From Guptibacillus hwajinpoensis (GTDB taxonomy: Bacteria > Bacillota > Bacilli > Bacillales > Guptibacillaceae): a stretch of DNA of 64,000 bases. The notes beneath the pieces were generated by a model. That model had not been told where the DNA came from. It made no database searches and was given only the letters and a program-made list of their open reading frames with translations. The stretch's first letter is position 1; the number at the start of each line of letters is the position of its first letter. The stretch covers positions 124,001 to 188,000 of the forward strand of contig NZ_SWFM01000005.1 of assembly GCF_005144865.1 (NCBI RefSeq), read 5' to 3'. Positions 50,393 through 58,407 of this stretch are shown here, piece by piece. The translations under genes and the position numbers were made by a program.

Positions 50393-51040
50393 TTATGCTT
50401 TTTCACCAGACCAGTGCTTCTTTGTAGCAAGAAGAGCTGCTTGCGTGCGATCATGAACATTCAACTTTGAAAGAATACTGCTTACATGGGTTTTAACGGT
50501 CTTTTCTGTTATATAAAGAGAAGCAGCAATTTCTTTATTGCTTTTGCCAAGGGTAATCTCTCTTAGCACATCTCTTTCTCTTTTTGTAAGAGTTTCAAAA
50601 CGAGGTGCTTCCTCATCCTTGTTTGTCTCAGTCATATGTGACATTAACTGATTAGTAGCCTGTGGATGGAGGTGTCTCTTGCCATTGAACGCTGCTCGTA
50701 TTGTATAGATGAGTTCGTCAGGATCGATGTCTTTTAATTGATAGCCTTCTGCACCAGCTCTTATAGCGGGGAGGACATGATCTTGATCTGAAAAGCTAGT
50801 TAAAATAATGATTTTCATACCTGGGTATTTCTGTTTCAGTTGTTTGGTTGCTTCAATTCCATCCATTTCTGGCATAATTAAATCCATTAAAACAACATCT
50901 GGTTGTAGTTGTTCTGCGAGTGTCACGGCTTCTAACCCAGTTGATGCCTCTCCAACGATTTCAATATCCGGTTGTGATTGCAAAAATAACCTTAAACCTT
51001 TTCGGACCATAAGATGGTCGTCAGCGAGAAGAAGTTTCAT
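50393..51040 (-). CDS. LuxR/NarL-family response regulator
   Basis: 215 residues. Receiver domain with acidic pocket Asp 7 and Asp 8, phosphorylation site Asp 53 (VVLMDLIMPEMDG) and a conserved Lys (YQLKD); output domain with the LuxR helix-turn-helix LTKRERDVLREITLGKSNKE, ITEKTVKTHVSSILSKLNVH. Partner of the GAF-HisKA_3 kinase at 51294. A repeat element separates the two genes, which are normally adjacent. GAGGAG lies ten bases before the ATG. Targets unknown. Confidence 0.92.
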   Translation of the reverse strand: MKLLLADDHLMVRKGLRLFLQSQPDIEIVGEASTGLEAVTLAEQLQPDVVLMDLIMPEMDGIEATKQLKQKYPGMKIIILTSFSDQDHVLPAIRAGAEGYQLKDIDPDELIYTIRAAFNGKRHLHPQATNQLMSHMTETNKDEEAPRFETLTKRERDVLREITLGKSNKEIAASLYITEKTVKTHVSSILSKLNVHDRTQAALLATKKHWSGEKA

Positions 51041-51063
51041 TTCATCATGTCTCCTCTTTATAT

Positions 51064-51285
51064 TAGTCTGTGTTCGTAGACGTTGTAGCTGGAAATTGGT
51101 TAATTTCCGCTCCAGGATGGTCGCTTTCCGCGGGGCGGGACACTTGAGCCTCCTCGTCGCTGATGCTCCTGTGGGGTCTCACCTGTCCCGCATATCCCGC
51201 AGGAGTCGAGCAGCCTTCCGCTCCAATAAGCTAAGTGTGGCTTTTCATCAGAATCTCTTTTTAAACAAAATTCTTCCAGAAAAAC
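51064..51285 (-). repeat. Dispersed GC-rich repeat, near full-length, between kinase and regulator genes
   Basis: Arms GTAGACGTTGTAGCTGG and AAGCTAAGTGTGGCTTTTCA; complete core with TTTCCGCTCCAGGATGGTCG, GGGGCGGGACACTTGAGCCT, GTGGGGTCTCACCTGTCCCG and GCAGGAGTCGAGCAGCCTTC. The ends are more diverged than in other copies, so this may be an old insertion. Confidence 0.85.
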
Positions 51286-51293
51286 TCTTCTAC

Positions 51294-52886
51294 TTAAAAT
51301 GGAAGAACAACTGTTATGGTGGTCCCTTTATTTACTTCACTCTTGATAGACAAATCCCCTCCAAGCATATCTGCTCGTTCTCTCATCCCTTTTAATCCAA
51401 GTGTGTAATCACCAAGCGTTTTTTGGTTAAACCCATGACCTTTGTCTTCAATAGTTAGTGATGCACGTTGATTACCAATATTTAGGTAGATACTCACTTC
51501 TTTCACACGTGCGTGCTTTTGAACGTTATTAAGAGATTCCTGTCCAATGCGAAAGAGTGCTTCTTCAATCGGTCCTGGTAGCAACTTCAGTCCAGTGATG
51601 TGACAAGTCGGCTTGAGATCTAGACCCTTCGCATATGTTTCCAGAGATGTCATGATTCCTACTTCTATGCCGACTGGACGAAGTTGCCAAATTAATGTTT
51701 TCATTTCACGCATAGCTTCTTGGGACATTTGCTGAATATCCTTAAGGGCATCTCGCAAGATTGGATTGTTATCCTGCAAGTCACGTAGTCCTCTTGCTGT
51801 CATCGAAAGAGAGAAAAGTTTTTGACTGACAGAGTCATGTAAATCTCTTGCTAATCTATTTCGTTCTTCTGAGATCATTAGTTCCTGTCGCTTTTGGTTA
51901 ATTCTAGAATGTTCAATAGCAAGAGCAGTGTGATCAGCGATGGCTTTTAACACATCCCCGTCGCTCTGATCAAAGTCTGTGTTCTTATCGCTTAAAGCAA
52001 AGAGAATACCTACGTGGTTATTTCGGATAGACACATTTCTAGCAATAATAACCTGAAATTGTTTGAAGAAAGATAATTGATTTCTTGATAAAAGTATAGG
52101 TTTCTCAAATTGAATAGCATCAATCAATTCTTTGAAATTCTCACTTCCAAATAACTGCTCAACTTTTTGTAAACGACCTTCTGAATAAACAGAGTCAAGA
52201 AAGATCTGATTCTCTTCTTTCGTGCAATACCCCACAATCGGCCATTCAAAGGAAGTGGCAGTTTGCTCCACAATACCAGTGATGATGTCCCTACCTTGTT
52301 TGCGCTTCCACAATTCTCTGGTTAATGTTTCAAGCTTCGCATAATGCTCAGCTCGTTTTTGCTCATTTTGATATAATTTTGTTCGTTTAATGGCTGTCCC
52401 AATTTGGTAAGCAACCGATTCAAGTAATGTTAATTCTTCTTCATTGAATTTCTCTTTACCTGGAGAGCCGACATTCAATAGTCCAAAAGTTTCGCCTGCT
52501 GCCGTTAATGGAACGGTTGCATGGTGAGTGAGTCCTTCAGTATCCCCAAGATCATTCTTTACTGCGTCTTCAAGCCGTTTGCATTCTATAATATTAAAAG
52601 CTTGGTTTAATTTACCATCCCAGTACTTATTTAAACACCAGCAAGTACCTGAACACATTGGACGTTTATTGTTTATGGAAAGGGCATGTGGGAGCCGTAC
52701 GTCTGCAGTGCAAGTGAATTCATGTTTCCCATCAGATAGAAAAATCCAACCTGTTTGAAGCCCTGTTACGGCTAGAAGTTCTTCAAGAACGGATTGGAGC
52801 ATAGGTTTCAAATCGCTTGATCGATTTAATGTTTCTGCGATCGTTTTTAGAGTTAATAATTCTCGTTCATGCTGCTGATCGTTCAC
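51294..52886 (-). CDS. Sensor histidine kinase with two GAF domains (HisKA_3 type)
   Basis: 530 residues, no membrane helix, so a cytoplasmic sensor. Two GAF-like domains (about 10-170 and 190-340), then the HisKA_3 box EERNRLARDLHDSVSQKLFS with the phospho-His, and the HATPase block with DKGHGFN and LGLKGMRERADML. The first GAF domain holds several Cys (PMCSGTCWCLNKYWDG and IIECKRLED), a pattern that could bind an iron-sulfur cluster or metal. GTG 52886 is seven bases from GGGGGA; the TTG at 52901 overlaps it. It pairs with the response regulator downstream. Confidence 0.9.
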   Translation of the reverse strand: MNDQQHERELLTLKTIAETLNRSSDLKPMLQSVLEELLAVTGLQTGWIFLSDGKHEFTCTADVRLPHALSINNKRPMCSGTCWCLNKYWDGKLNQAFNIIECKRLEDAVKNDLGDTEGLTHHATVPLTAAGETFGLLNVGSPGKEKFNEEELTLLESVAYQIGTAIKRTKLYQNEQKRAEHYAKLETLTRELWKRKQGRDIITGIVEQTATSFEWPIVGYCTKEENQIFLDSVYSEGRLQKVEQLFGSENFKELIDAIQFEKPILLSRNQLSFFKQFQVIIARNVSIRNNHVGILFALSDKNTDFDQSDGDVLKAIADHTALAIEHSRINQKRQELMISEERNRLARDLHDSVSQKLFSLSMTARGLRDLQDNNPILRDALKDIQQMSQEAMREMKTLIWQLRPVGIEVGIMTSLETYAKGLDLKPTCHITGLKLLPGPIEEALFRIGQESLNNVQKHARVKEVSIYLNIGNQRASLTIEDKGHGFNQKTLGDYTLGLKGMRERADMLGGDLSIKSEVNKGTTITVVLPF

Positions 52887-52916
52887 GTACCATTCCCCCA
52901 ATATTCAAACAAATCG

Positions 52917-52944
52917 ACCTTGTTTATTATACTATAAACAAGGT
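52917..52944. promoter_or_regulatory. 28-base palindrome ahead of the kinase gene
   Basis: ACCTTGTTTAT and ATAAACAAGGT are exact inverted repeats around a six-base spacer, 31 bases upstream of the kinase start and within the divergent region shared with the UspA gene. Probable operator. Confidence 0.5.
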
Positions 52945-53072
52945 TGTTCTCTAAATACCTATTAATACATAAGAGACTTGTTTATATAGAAATAAAGTGA
53001 AGTACATTTTATTACTGGTTAATGTATGTATTGTAACAATTGTATCGATATGAATACGTTTTCAATTATACT

Positions 53073-53098
53073 GTTATTCTTAACTTGTAACTGGGTAC
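53073..53098 (+). promoter_or_regulatory. Possible sigB promoter of the UspA gene
   Basis: GTTATT, 14 bases, GGGTAC. The -10 is good (5 of 6), the -35 weak (3 of 6). Confidence 0.35.
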
Positions 53099-53131
53099 AT
53101 CACTATTAATTCAAACTTTGAGGAGGAAGAG

Positions 53132-53629
53132 ATGATGTACAGTAAAATCGTAGTGGCATATGATCGTTCTGAAGATAGTGAAAAGGCGCTTCAACAAGCT
53201 GTTAAGCTGGCAGAAGTAAACCATGCCTCGATTCATTTGGTGCACGTCTCAAAGCAGTCAAATAAATTTACAACTCAGCCTGAAACTCGAATTCCTTATG
53301 GGACTGGAAGTATTGGTAATGAAGGTCATGCAGGTGTTCCGTCTCCCGTTCAAGAATCAGGAAGTGACGGTGTTCTCATCGAGAAAAGTAAGGGTGAAGC
53401 ATTGTTAAGAGAAGTGAAAGAAACACTCTATCATATGGGAGTGAATGTTCAGTCAGATGTGAGAGTGGGAGACCCAGCTAAAGAGATTGTTGACTTCGCT
53501 GTAATGACAGAAGCTGACTTAATTGTAATTGGGAGCAGGGGTCTGAGTGGTATGAAAAAGTGGATGCTTGGTAGTGTTAGTCAAAAAGTAGCCCAGCAGT
53601 CTCCTTGTCCTGTCTTGATTGTGAAATAG
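53132..53629 (+). CDS. Universal stress protein, UspA family
   Basis: 165 residues. KIVVAYDRSEDSEKALQQAV at the N-terminus and the ATP-binding GSRGLSGMKKWMLGSVSQKV followed by SPCPVLIV at the C-terminus are diagnostic of ATP-binding UspA proteins. A Gly/Pro-rich insert near residues 45-80 (PYGTGSIGNEGHAGVP) is longer than usual. AGGAGG lies five bases before ATG 53132 and eight before ATG 53135. It has its own terminator. Confidence 0.92.
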   Translation: MMYSKIVVAYDRSEDSEKALQQAVKLAEVNHASIHLVHVSKQSNKFTTQPETRIPYGTGSIGNEGHAGVPSPVQESGSDGVLIEKSKGEALLREVKETLYHMGVNVQSDVRVGDPAKEIVDFAVMTEADLIVIGSRGLSGMKKWMLGSVSQKVAQQSPCPVLIVK

Positions 53630-53631
53630 CA

Positions 53632-53661
53632 AAAAAAGCCCGGTGCACCCGGGCTTTTTTT
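53632..53661 (+). terminator. Terminator of the UspA gene
   Basis: AAAAGCCCGG, four bases, CCCGGGCTTTT and a long T-run. Confidence 0.9.
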
Positions 53662-53691
53662 GGTGTACAGATAATACAGGAAGTTTCTTTA

Positions 53692-54042
53692 TTACCAACA
53701 GAGTTTTACCGTTACTTCACTACAGTTATCCTCGTTTCCAGCCGTAAGGTCAATTCGAATCGCATCAGGAGTGAAAGCGGTATGAAAGGATGATGTCACA
53801 CCAGCCCTCCTGATCAGCATTTCCAAATGCGAATGATCATTTTTCTGAGCTGCATCTTTTAACTCATGTGCAAAGTTAGTGTCCTTTTGAACTTTCTCAA
53901 GAAGTATCCGTGCTTCACTCATAAGCTGACAAGACGTATGTGCAGACCTTTGAAAGCGAGTTACTTCTACAGGTGGATAACGCAAAAACGGAGGGTAAGG
54001 ATAATAGGGAACCCAATTAAGGTTGTATTGCTCGTTATACAT
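53692..54042 (-). CDS. Probable spore coat protein, YuzC-like
   Basis: 116 residues. A Tyr/Pro-rich start (WVPYYPYPPFLRYPP) is followed by FQRSAHTSCQLMSEARILLE, ELKDAAQKNDHSHLEMLIRR and AFTPDAIRIDLTAG, ending in CSEVTVKLCW. This order resembles the inner spore coat protein YuzC of B. subtilis; the match is from memory and is tentative. ATG 54042 has GGGAGG upstream; the longer frame from 54063 is rejected. Monocistronic. Confidence 0.6.
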   Translation of the reverse strand: MYNEQYNLNWVPYYPYPPFLRYPPVEVTRFQRSAHTSCQLMSEARILLEKVQKDTNFAHELKDAAQKNDHSHLEMLIRRAGVTSSFHTAFTPDAIRIDLTAGNEDNCSEVTVKLCW

Positions 54043-54179
54043 CTTTAATCCTCCCCAAAACATGATACTATTACCGTATGGATTTCGTTGTGAAAAGTGT
54101 ATACAAAAGGATAATTTGAGAAATGCAATTCAAACAGGTTACAATAGTATGGAAGCCGTTTTTGAAGGGGTAGGGGCAT

Positions 54180-54419
54180 TTGAAGAAGTATATTATTTTT
54201 ACTATTAGCTTAATTTGTTTTTATTTTATCGTTAATTTGCTTATGAGTGCTCTTGTAAATACAGCATTCCAGTCTGGATGGTTGGGAGCATGGAGCAAAG
54301 GACAACAGTTGACTGAAAGCTTAACCTTTGGTCTTCTATACAATCCAATTGATTTAATCAGTTTAGTAATCTCATTTGTTGTAAGTATATTTGTTACATC
54401 CAAAGTCAAAGTCTCTTAA
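54180..54419 (+). CDS. Small two-helix membrane protein
   Basis: 79 residues with two membrane helices (IIFTISLICFYFIVNLLMSA and ISLVISFVVSIFVTS) joined by a polar loop. Not recognised. The start is TTG 54180 with an AGGGGTAGGGG site just upstream. A hairpin overlaps the stop codon. The next dispersed repeat begins 43 bases downstream. Confidence 0.55.
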   Translation: MKKYIIFTISLICFYFIVNLLMSALVNTAFQSGWLGAWSKGQQLTESLTFGLLYNPIDLISLVISFVVSIFVTSKVKVS

Positions 54420-54445
54420 ACCATGTCTAATACATGGTTTTTTTA
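54418..54445 (+). terminator. Terminator of the two-helix membrane protein gene
   Basis: AAACCATG, seven bases, CATGGTTT and T-run. Confidence 0.85.
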
Positions 54446-54461
54446 TTTGGCTCTTTTCTAA

Positions 54462-54655
54462 AAGATTGTTGCTTTTGAAACAATTATTGAAAAAACCACA
54501 CTTAGCTAATTGGAGCGGAAGGATGCTCGACTCCTGCGGGATTAGCGGGACAGGTGAGACCCCACAGGAGCGTTAGCGACGAGGAGGCTCACCGCCCGCC
54601 CCGCGGAAAGCGAGCATCCTGGAGCGGAAATCACCCCCCACTTAAAGCGACAATG
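54462..54655 (+). repeat. Dispersed GC-rich repeat, full-length reference copy
   Basis: Left end AAGATTGTTGCTTTTGAAAC, then two GGAGCGGAA motifs flanking the core. GGATGCTCG pairs with CGAGCATCC at the base; inside it CTCCTG/CAGGAG, GGTGAG/CTCACC and CCGC/GCGG are inverted pairs. Right end AAAGCGACAATG. It fills most of the 337-base gap before 54757. Confidence 0.88.
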
Positions 54656-54756
54656 AAGAGCCTTTTGTTTAAACATATTGATCTGGCAATCCTTTACTCG
54701 TTAATTGAAAGAATAGTATGATAAGTTTGTGTGGAATATATGTAAAGGAGAATGGG

Positions 54757-56241
54757 ATGAAAGATATTAAACGTAAAAAAATAGGTATGAAGCTTATACC
54801 TGTTCTAATTCTGTTCGGGGCGTTTCTTGTATATCTTAATTGGAGTCAAAATAGTGAACCAACCTTTGAGATTAATAAGGAATTCAACGAAGTACAAAGT
54901 GAAACTAAAGTATTCAAACAAATCTCGCAAGAACTTACTGGCTCATTTATGCCTATAGAATATCAACTTTTTCAAGATGTGGATCTGGAGAAAGTATTAG
55001 TGAAAGAAAGAAGGACGTTAGAAATAGAAAAGGTATGGATGCAGGATAATTATCTTCACCTTATTTACAGTGTAGATTTGCTTCAAGAAGATCAGAACGA
55101 TAAGGATATTCCTCAACTTACTCTTAATGAACTTTCTCTGCATTCTAAAGAGAACTCCATCGCATTGAAAGTTAATCAATCATCGAATATGAGATCGAAT
55201 ACGATTCCGCAAAGTTATGTGTATAAGCACAAACTATACAGAGGAATTGCATTTAACATGCTAAGCTCTGAAGAAGCACATGATGACATTCAAAAAGTTT
55301 ACGAATGGAACAACGTTGATTACATAACGCTAGTGAATCCTGAAATGGTTCGAGACTCTGGAAAAGGAGAAGCACTGGATTCTATTTCTTTCGACACATC
55401 ATTAAACCCACTGTTTGATCAGACGCTTGAAGCATTCGAACTAAATAAGACAACGAATTTGGACAATGGCCTTCAAGTGAATTGGAAGGATTTGATGCTA
55501 AAAATCAACCACTTTAACCTTTCATTTCAGCTTGAGAAAACAGATGAAGACTTGCAGGGTATAACACTTGATACAGTTTCAAATGGAAAGGTGATGAGCG
55601 AAGGATATTATCCAGTAATGAAGAAAGACAATTATTATGAAGTGAGTTTACCTACATTCGAGAGTACTCCTGAAACCTTTCAAGTTCAGGTGCGTGCATT
55701 AGATTTCATCGATCATAATGAACCACTCTCTTATACAATTAGTAGTGAAATGATTAACAGGGGCCTTGCATTGCCCAAAGGTGATAAGGTAGATATTATT
55801 GAAAAGCTAGGAACAAGAAATGGAATGACCATATCTTATGCTGGGGTATCCAATGCATTACCTGGTTATGAAGAAGATGAAGGACAGAGCGATGTGTTAG
55901 GCATTGTTATTCAACTTGAAAATATTCCTGGAGAGCGGTTTCGGATGTGGTTTAATATGGTAACAGAAGAGATGCAGAACTTAAAGTACAATAAAACGGA
56001 GTCTCAATCAGATTCAGAAGGCTACTATAATGTTGGACCGCTTATTAAAATCAGCAATGAGAATGGGGAGCTAGCAGAATCATATGGCAGTTCATCTGAG
56101 ACGTTGCCAGATAAAGAGATTCAAGCATTTCATGTGAAGAAAGAATTCTTTGAGCGTTCGAGTGAAGTAACAGTGAAGCTGAGCGAGTTCCCTATTCATG
56201 AGAAAGTAAGTGGTAGCAAAATGACATTTGATCTTCGATGA
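54757..56241 (+). CDS. Membrane-anchored protein of unknown function
   Basis: 494 residues. A basic start (MKDIKRKKIG), one membrane helix (MKLIPVLILFGAFLVYLNW) and a large extracytoplasmic, beta-rich part without Cys. Two or three Ig-like segments are suggested by alternating strands (LHLIYSVDLL, ITLDTVSNGKVMS, TFQVQVRALDF). No named family is recognised; the layout resembles the DUF4179-type anti-sigma-like or adhesion proteins only loosely. ATG 54757 follows AAGGAGA; earlier in-frame codons lack a site. A GNAT gene begins 18 bases downstream. Confidence 0.7.
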   Translation: MKDIKRKKIGMKLIPVLILFGAFLVYLNWSQNSEPTFEINKEFNEVQSETKVFKQISQELTGSFMPIEYQLFQDVDLEKVLVKERRTLEIEKVWMQDNYLHLIYSVDLLQEDQNDKDIPQLTLNELSLHSKENSIALKVNQSSNMRSNTIPQSYVYKHKLYRGIAFNMLSSEEAHDDIQKVYEWNNVDYITLVNPEMVRDSGKGEALDSISFDTSLNPLFDQTLEAFELNKTTNLDNGLQVNWKDLMLKINHFNLSFQLEKTDEDLQGITLDTVSNGKVMSEGYYPVMKKDNYYEVSLPTFESTPETFQVQVRALDFIDHNEPLSYTISSEMINRGLALPKGDKVDIIEKLGTRNGMTISYAGVSNALPGYEEDEGQSDVLGIVIQLENIPGERFRMWFNMVTEEMQNLKYNKTESQSDSEGYYNVGPLIKISNENGELAESYGSSSETLPDKEIQAFHVKKEFFERSSEVTVKLSEFPIHEKVSGSKMTFDLR

Positions 56242-56259
56242 GAGCAGGTGATTGTCTTC

Positions 56260-56703
56260 ATGATTATAGAGGAAACCGAGAATTATCCATTTGAACTCCT
56301 TCTTGAAGCGGATCCTTCTATTTATAAGATTAAAGAATATGTTGAAAAAGGAAAATGCTTTATTGCAGTCGATAAAGAAGTGCTGCAGGGTGTCTATATC
56401 TTAGTGGCACACACCCCTAATAAAGCAGAAATAACGAACATTGCTGTCATAGAGGAAGAAAGAGGGAGAGGGCTAGGAAAAAAGCTTATTCAAGATGCTT
56501 TACAGCGTGCAAAAAAGTTGGGGATGACTTCAGTAGAAATCGGCACAGGTAACTCGAGCATAGCTCAACTTGCTTTATATCAAAAATGTGGCTTTAGAAT
56601 ATGCGGTATTATCCAGGGTTTCTTTGACGATTATCCTGAGCCAATTGTGGAGGATGGCATTCGCTGCCGAGATATGATTCGTCTAACTTATCAAATTAGC
56701 TAA
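56260..56703 (+). CDS. GNAT N-acetyltransferase, YvbK-like
   Basis: 147 residues. Acetyl-CoA-binding EERGRGLGKKLIQDALQRAK and VEIGTGNSSIAQLALYQKCG, with the C-terminal DYPEPIVEDGIRCRDMIRL, resemble YvbK of B. subtilis closely. The substrate is unknown. ATG 56260 is nine bases from AGGTG and is preferred to GTG 56248. It follows the previous gene by 18 bases and probably shares its transcript; a terminator follows. Confidence 0.85.
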   Translation: MIIEETENYPFELLLEADPSIYKIKEYVEKGKCFIAVDKEVLQGVYILVAHTPNKAEITNIAVIEEERGRGLGKKLIQDALQRAKKLGMTSVEIGTGNSSIAQLALYQKCGFRICGIIQGFFDDYPEPIVEDGIRCRDMIRLTYQIS

Positions 56704-56708
56704 AGTGG

Positions 56709-56737
56709 AAACTGCCGATCTTTACTCGGCAGTTTTT
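56709..56737 (+). terminator. Terminator of the GNAT gene
   Basis: AACTGCCGA, seven bases, TCGGCAGTT and six T. Confidence 0.9.
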
Positions 56738-56803
56738 TGGCCTAAATCAGCAACCTAAGAGAGTGATACAATAGAGGCTAGAACTACTAAAGGAGTGGCT
56801 GAG

Positions 56804-58171
56804 GTGAACCCCAGTGAACTTGCAAAAAAAAGCAGAATGCTAGAAACAATAATTGATAACGCTTACGAATGGCTAGTTGTCGTTAACAAAGACGGTATGA
56901 TCGATTATATGAATAAAACATATTGTGAATTTCTTGAGGTGGATCGTGAATCGGTAGTAGGAAGACATGTGACAGATGTAATAGAGAATACCCGTATGCA
57001 TATCGTTGCTAGAAGTGGAAACATGGAGCTTGCTGATTTACAGTACATTCGCGGCAATTATATGATTGCAAATCGAGTTCCCATTTACCAAGATAACGAA
57101 TTAATAGGAGCGGTAGGAACTGTTATTTTTCGTGATACTGAACAATGGAAACAGATGAATACACATATCAAGGTACTTCTATCTGAGTTAGAATATTATC
57201 GAAGTGGTTCCTCGAAAGAAAATGGTGCTAGCTATTCACTTTATGACATTGTGGGAACATCTGAGCCGATACGAAGTCTTAAAGAAAAGGTAAAGCAAGT
57301 TGCAAGCGGAAACGTCTCCGTTCTCATTCGTGGAGAAAGCGGAACTGGCAAAGAGTTATTTGCTCATAGCATTCATCAGCTTAGTGAACGTAGCAATCGT
57401 CCATTTATTAAGGTAAATTGCGGAGCTATACCTGATCAGTTACTTGAGTCTGAGCTGTTTGGATATGAAGAAGGAGCTTTTACAGGAGCCAAAAAAGGTG
57501 GGAAACTCGGGAAGTTTGAGCTAGCGGATAAAGGTACGATATTTCTTGATGAAATTGGTGATATGCCAGCAAATATGCAGGTGAAGCTATTACGTGTATT
57601 ACAGGATCGAGAGGTAGAGCGAGTCGGTAGCCTGCGAACTAAGAAAGTGGACGTAAGAATTATTGCTGCAACAAATCGCCCTTTAGAGGCAATGGTGGAA
57701 GAGCGGAGATTCCGTGAAGATCTATTCTATCGCATTAATGTGATTCAATTATTTATTCCTGCATTAAGGGAGCGGGTGCAAGATGTGAAGCCATTAGCAG
57801 AATCATTCGTTAGAAAGATTTCTGCGAAGGCTGGCAAGCGTGTCATCGGTATTGAAGATAACGCAATGCAATTACTTCTTCAACACAATTGGCCAGGAAA
57901 TGCCCGAGAACTTGAAAATGCTCTTGAAGCATCTGTTCATTTAACCCGAACAGAAACAGTTGATGTTGCTTCTCTTCCAGATTACTTAAAGGAGAACGAA
58001 GGGCTTGTTACAGGGTATCGTAAGCTGAAGGATATAGTAGAAAAAGCAGAATGTGAAGCGATACGTAAAACCCTTATCCAATGTGAGAATGATAAACTTG
58101 CTGCTGCAAAAATTCTTGGTATTGGAAAAACAAGCTTATACGATAAAATCAATAAGTATGATTTGTTCTAA
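56804..58171 (+). CDS. Sigma-54-dependent activator (PAS-AAA+-Fis)
   Basis: 455 residues: an N-terminal PAS domain (YEWLVVVNKDGMIDYMNKTY), then the AAA+ activator domain with Walker A GESGTGKE, the sigma-54-contacting GAFTGAK loop, Walker B GTIFLDEIGD and the arginine finger region, and a Fis-type helix-turn-helix (AAAKILGIGKTSLYDKINKY). It should activate the -24/-12 promoter at 58355-58372 from the palindromes at 58176-58292, that is, the downstream ketone-body operon. The PAS ligand is unknown. GTG 56804 is eight bases from AAAGGAG; GTG 56795 abuts that site. Confidence 0.93.
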   Translation: MNPSELAKKSRMLETIIDNAYEWLVVVNKDGMIDYMNKTYCEFLEVDRESVVGRHVTDVIENTRMHIVARSGNMELADLQYIRGNYMIANRVPIYQDNELIGAVGTVIFRDTEQWKQMNTHIKVLLSELEYYRSGSSKENGASYSLYDIVGTSEPIRSLKEKVKQVASGNVSVLIRGESGTGKELFAHSIHQLSERSNRPFIKVNCGAIPDQLLESELFGYEEGAFTGAKKGGKLGKFELADKGTIFLDEIGDMPANMQVKLLRVLQDREVERVGSLRTKKVDVRIIAATNRPLEAMVEERRFREDLFYRINVIQLFIPALRERVQDVKPLAESFVRKISAKAGKRVIGIEDNAMQLLLQHNWPGNARELENALEASVHLTRTETVDVASLPDYLKENEGLVTGYRKLKDIVEKAECEAIRKTLIQCENDKLAAAKILGIGKTSLYDKINKYDLF

Positions 58172-58175
58172 ATTT

Positions 58176-58292
58176 TTCCGGAAAATCGGAATCCATTCCG
58201 ATTTTCTGGAATTTCTATTTTAATAGGTTAAGGAATTGAGGAGTAACTTGAGACTTTCATACATATAATGCGTTTATTCCGGAAAACCGGAA
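58176..58292 (+). promoter_or_regulatory. Three palindromic upstream activator sites
   Basis: TTCCGGAAAATCGGAA (58176-58191), TTCCGATTTTCTGGAA (58196-58211) and TTCCGGAAAACCGGAA (58277-58292) are versions of one 16-base palindrome. The first two are 20 bases apart, two helical turns. The last is 80 bases ahead of the -24 element, a usual enhancer distance for sigma-54 activators. Confidence 0.8.
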
Positions 58293-58319
58293 TTTGATAG
58301 CGCGTTTTTTTTGCAGATT

Positions 58320-58334
58320 AGGTAAACGCTTACA
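58320..58334 (+). promoter_or_regulatory. cre site ahead of the ketone-body operon
   Basis: AGGTAAACGCTTACA fits WTGNAANCGNWNNCW in 14 of 15 positions, between the activator sites and the -24/-12 promoter. CcpA bound here could repress the operon when preferred sugars are present. Confidence 0.7.
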
Positions 58335-58354
58335 TTTTAGTGAACTTTCACTAA

Positions 58355-58372
58355 TTGGCATAGAACTTGCAT
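58355..58372 (+). promoter_or_regulatory. Sigma-54 (-24/-12) promoter
   Basis: TTGGCATAGAACTTGCAT: GG at 58357-58358, ten bases, GC at 58369-58370, the invariant spacing of sigma-54 promoters. The ATG of scoA is 36 bases further on. Confidence 0.9.
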
Positions 58373-58407
58373 CTTATGTGAGAGAAGACGAAAAAGGAGT
58401 TGTGAAT

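Noticed and set aside
50808..51395. 195-codon plus-strand frame across the regulator and repeat
   Set aside because: It runs antisense through the response regulator, the repeat and the kinase end, so it is a shadow.
58294..58407. N-terminal extension of ScoA
   Set aside because: It spans the cre site and the -24/-12 promoter and would not be on the mRNA.
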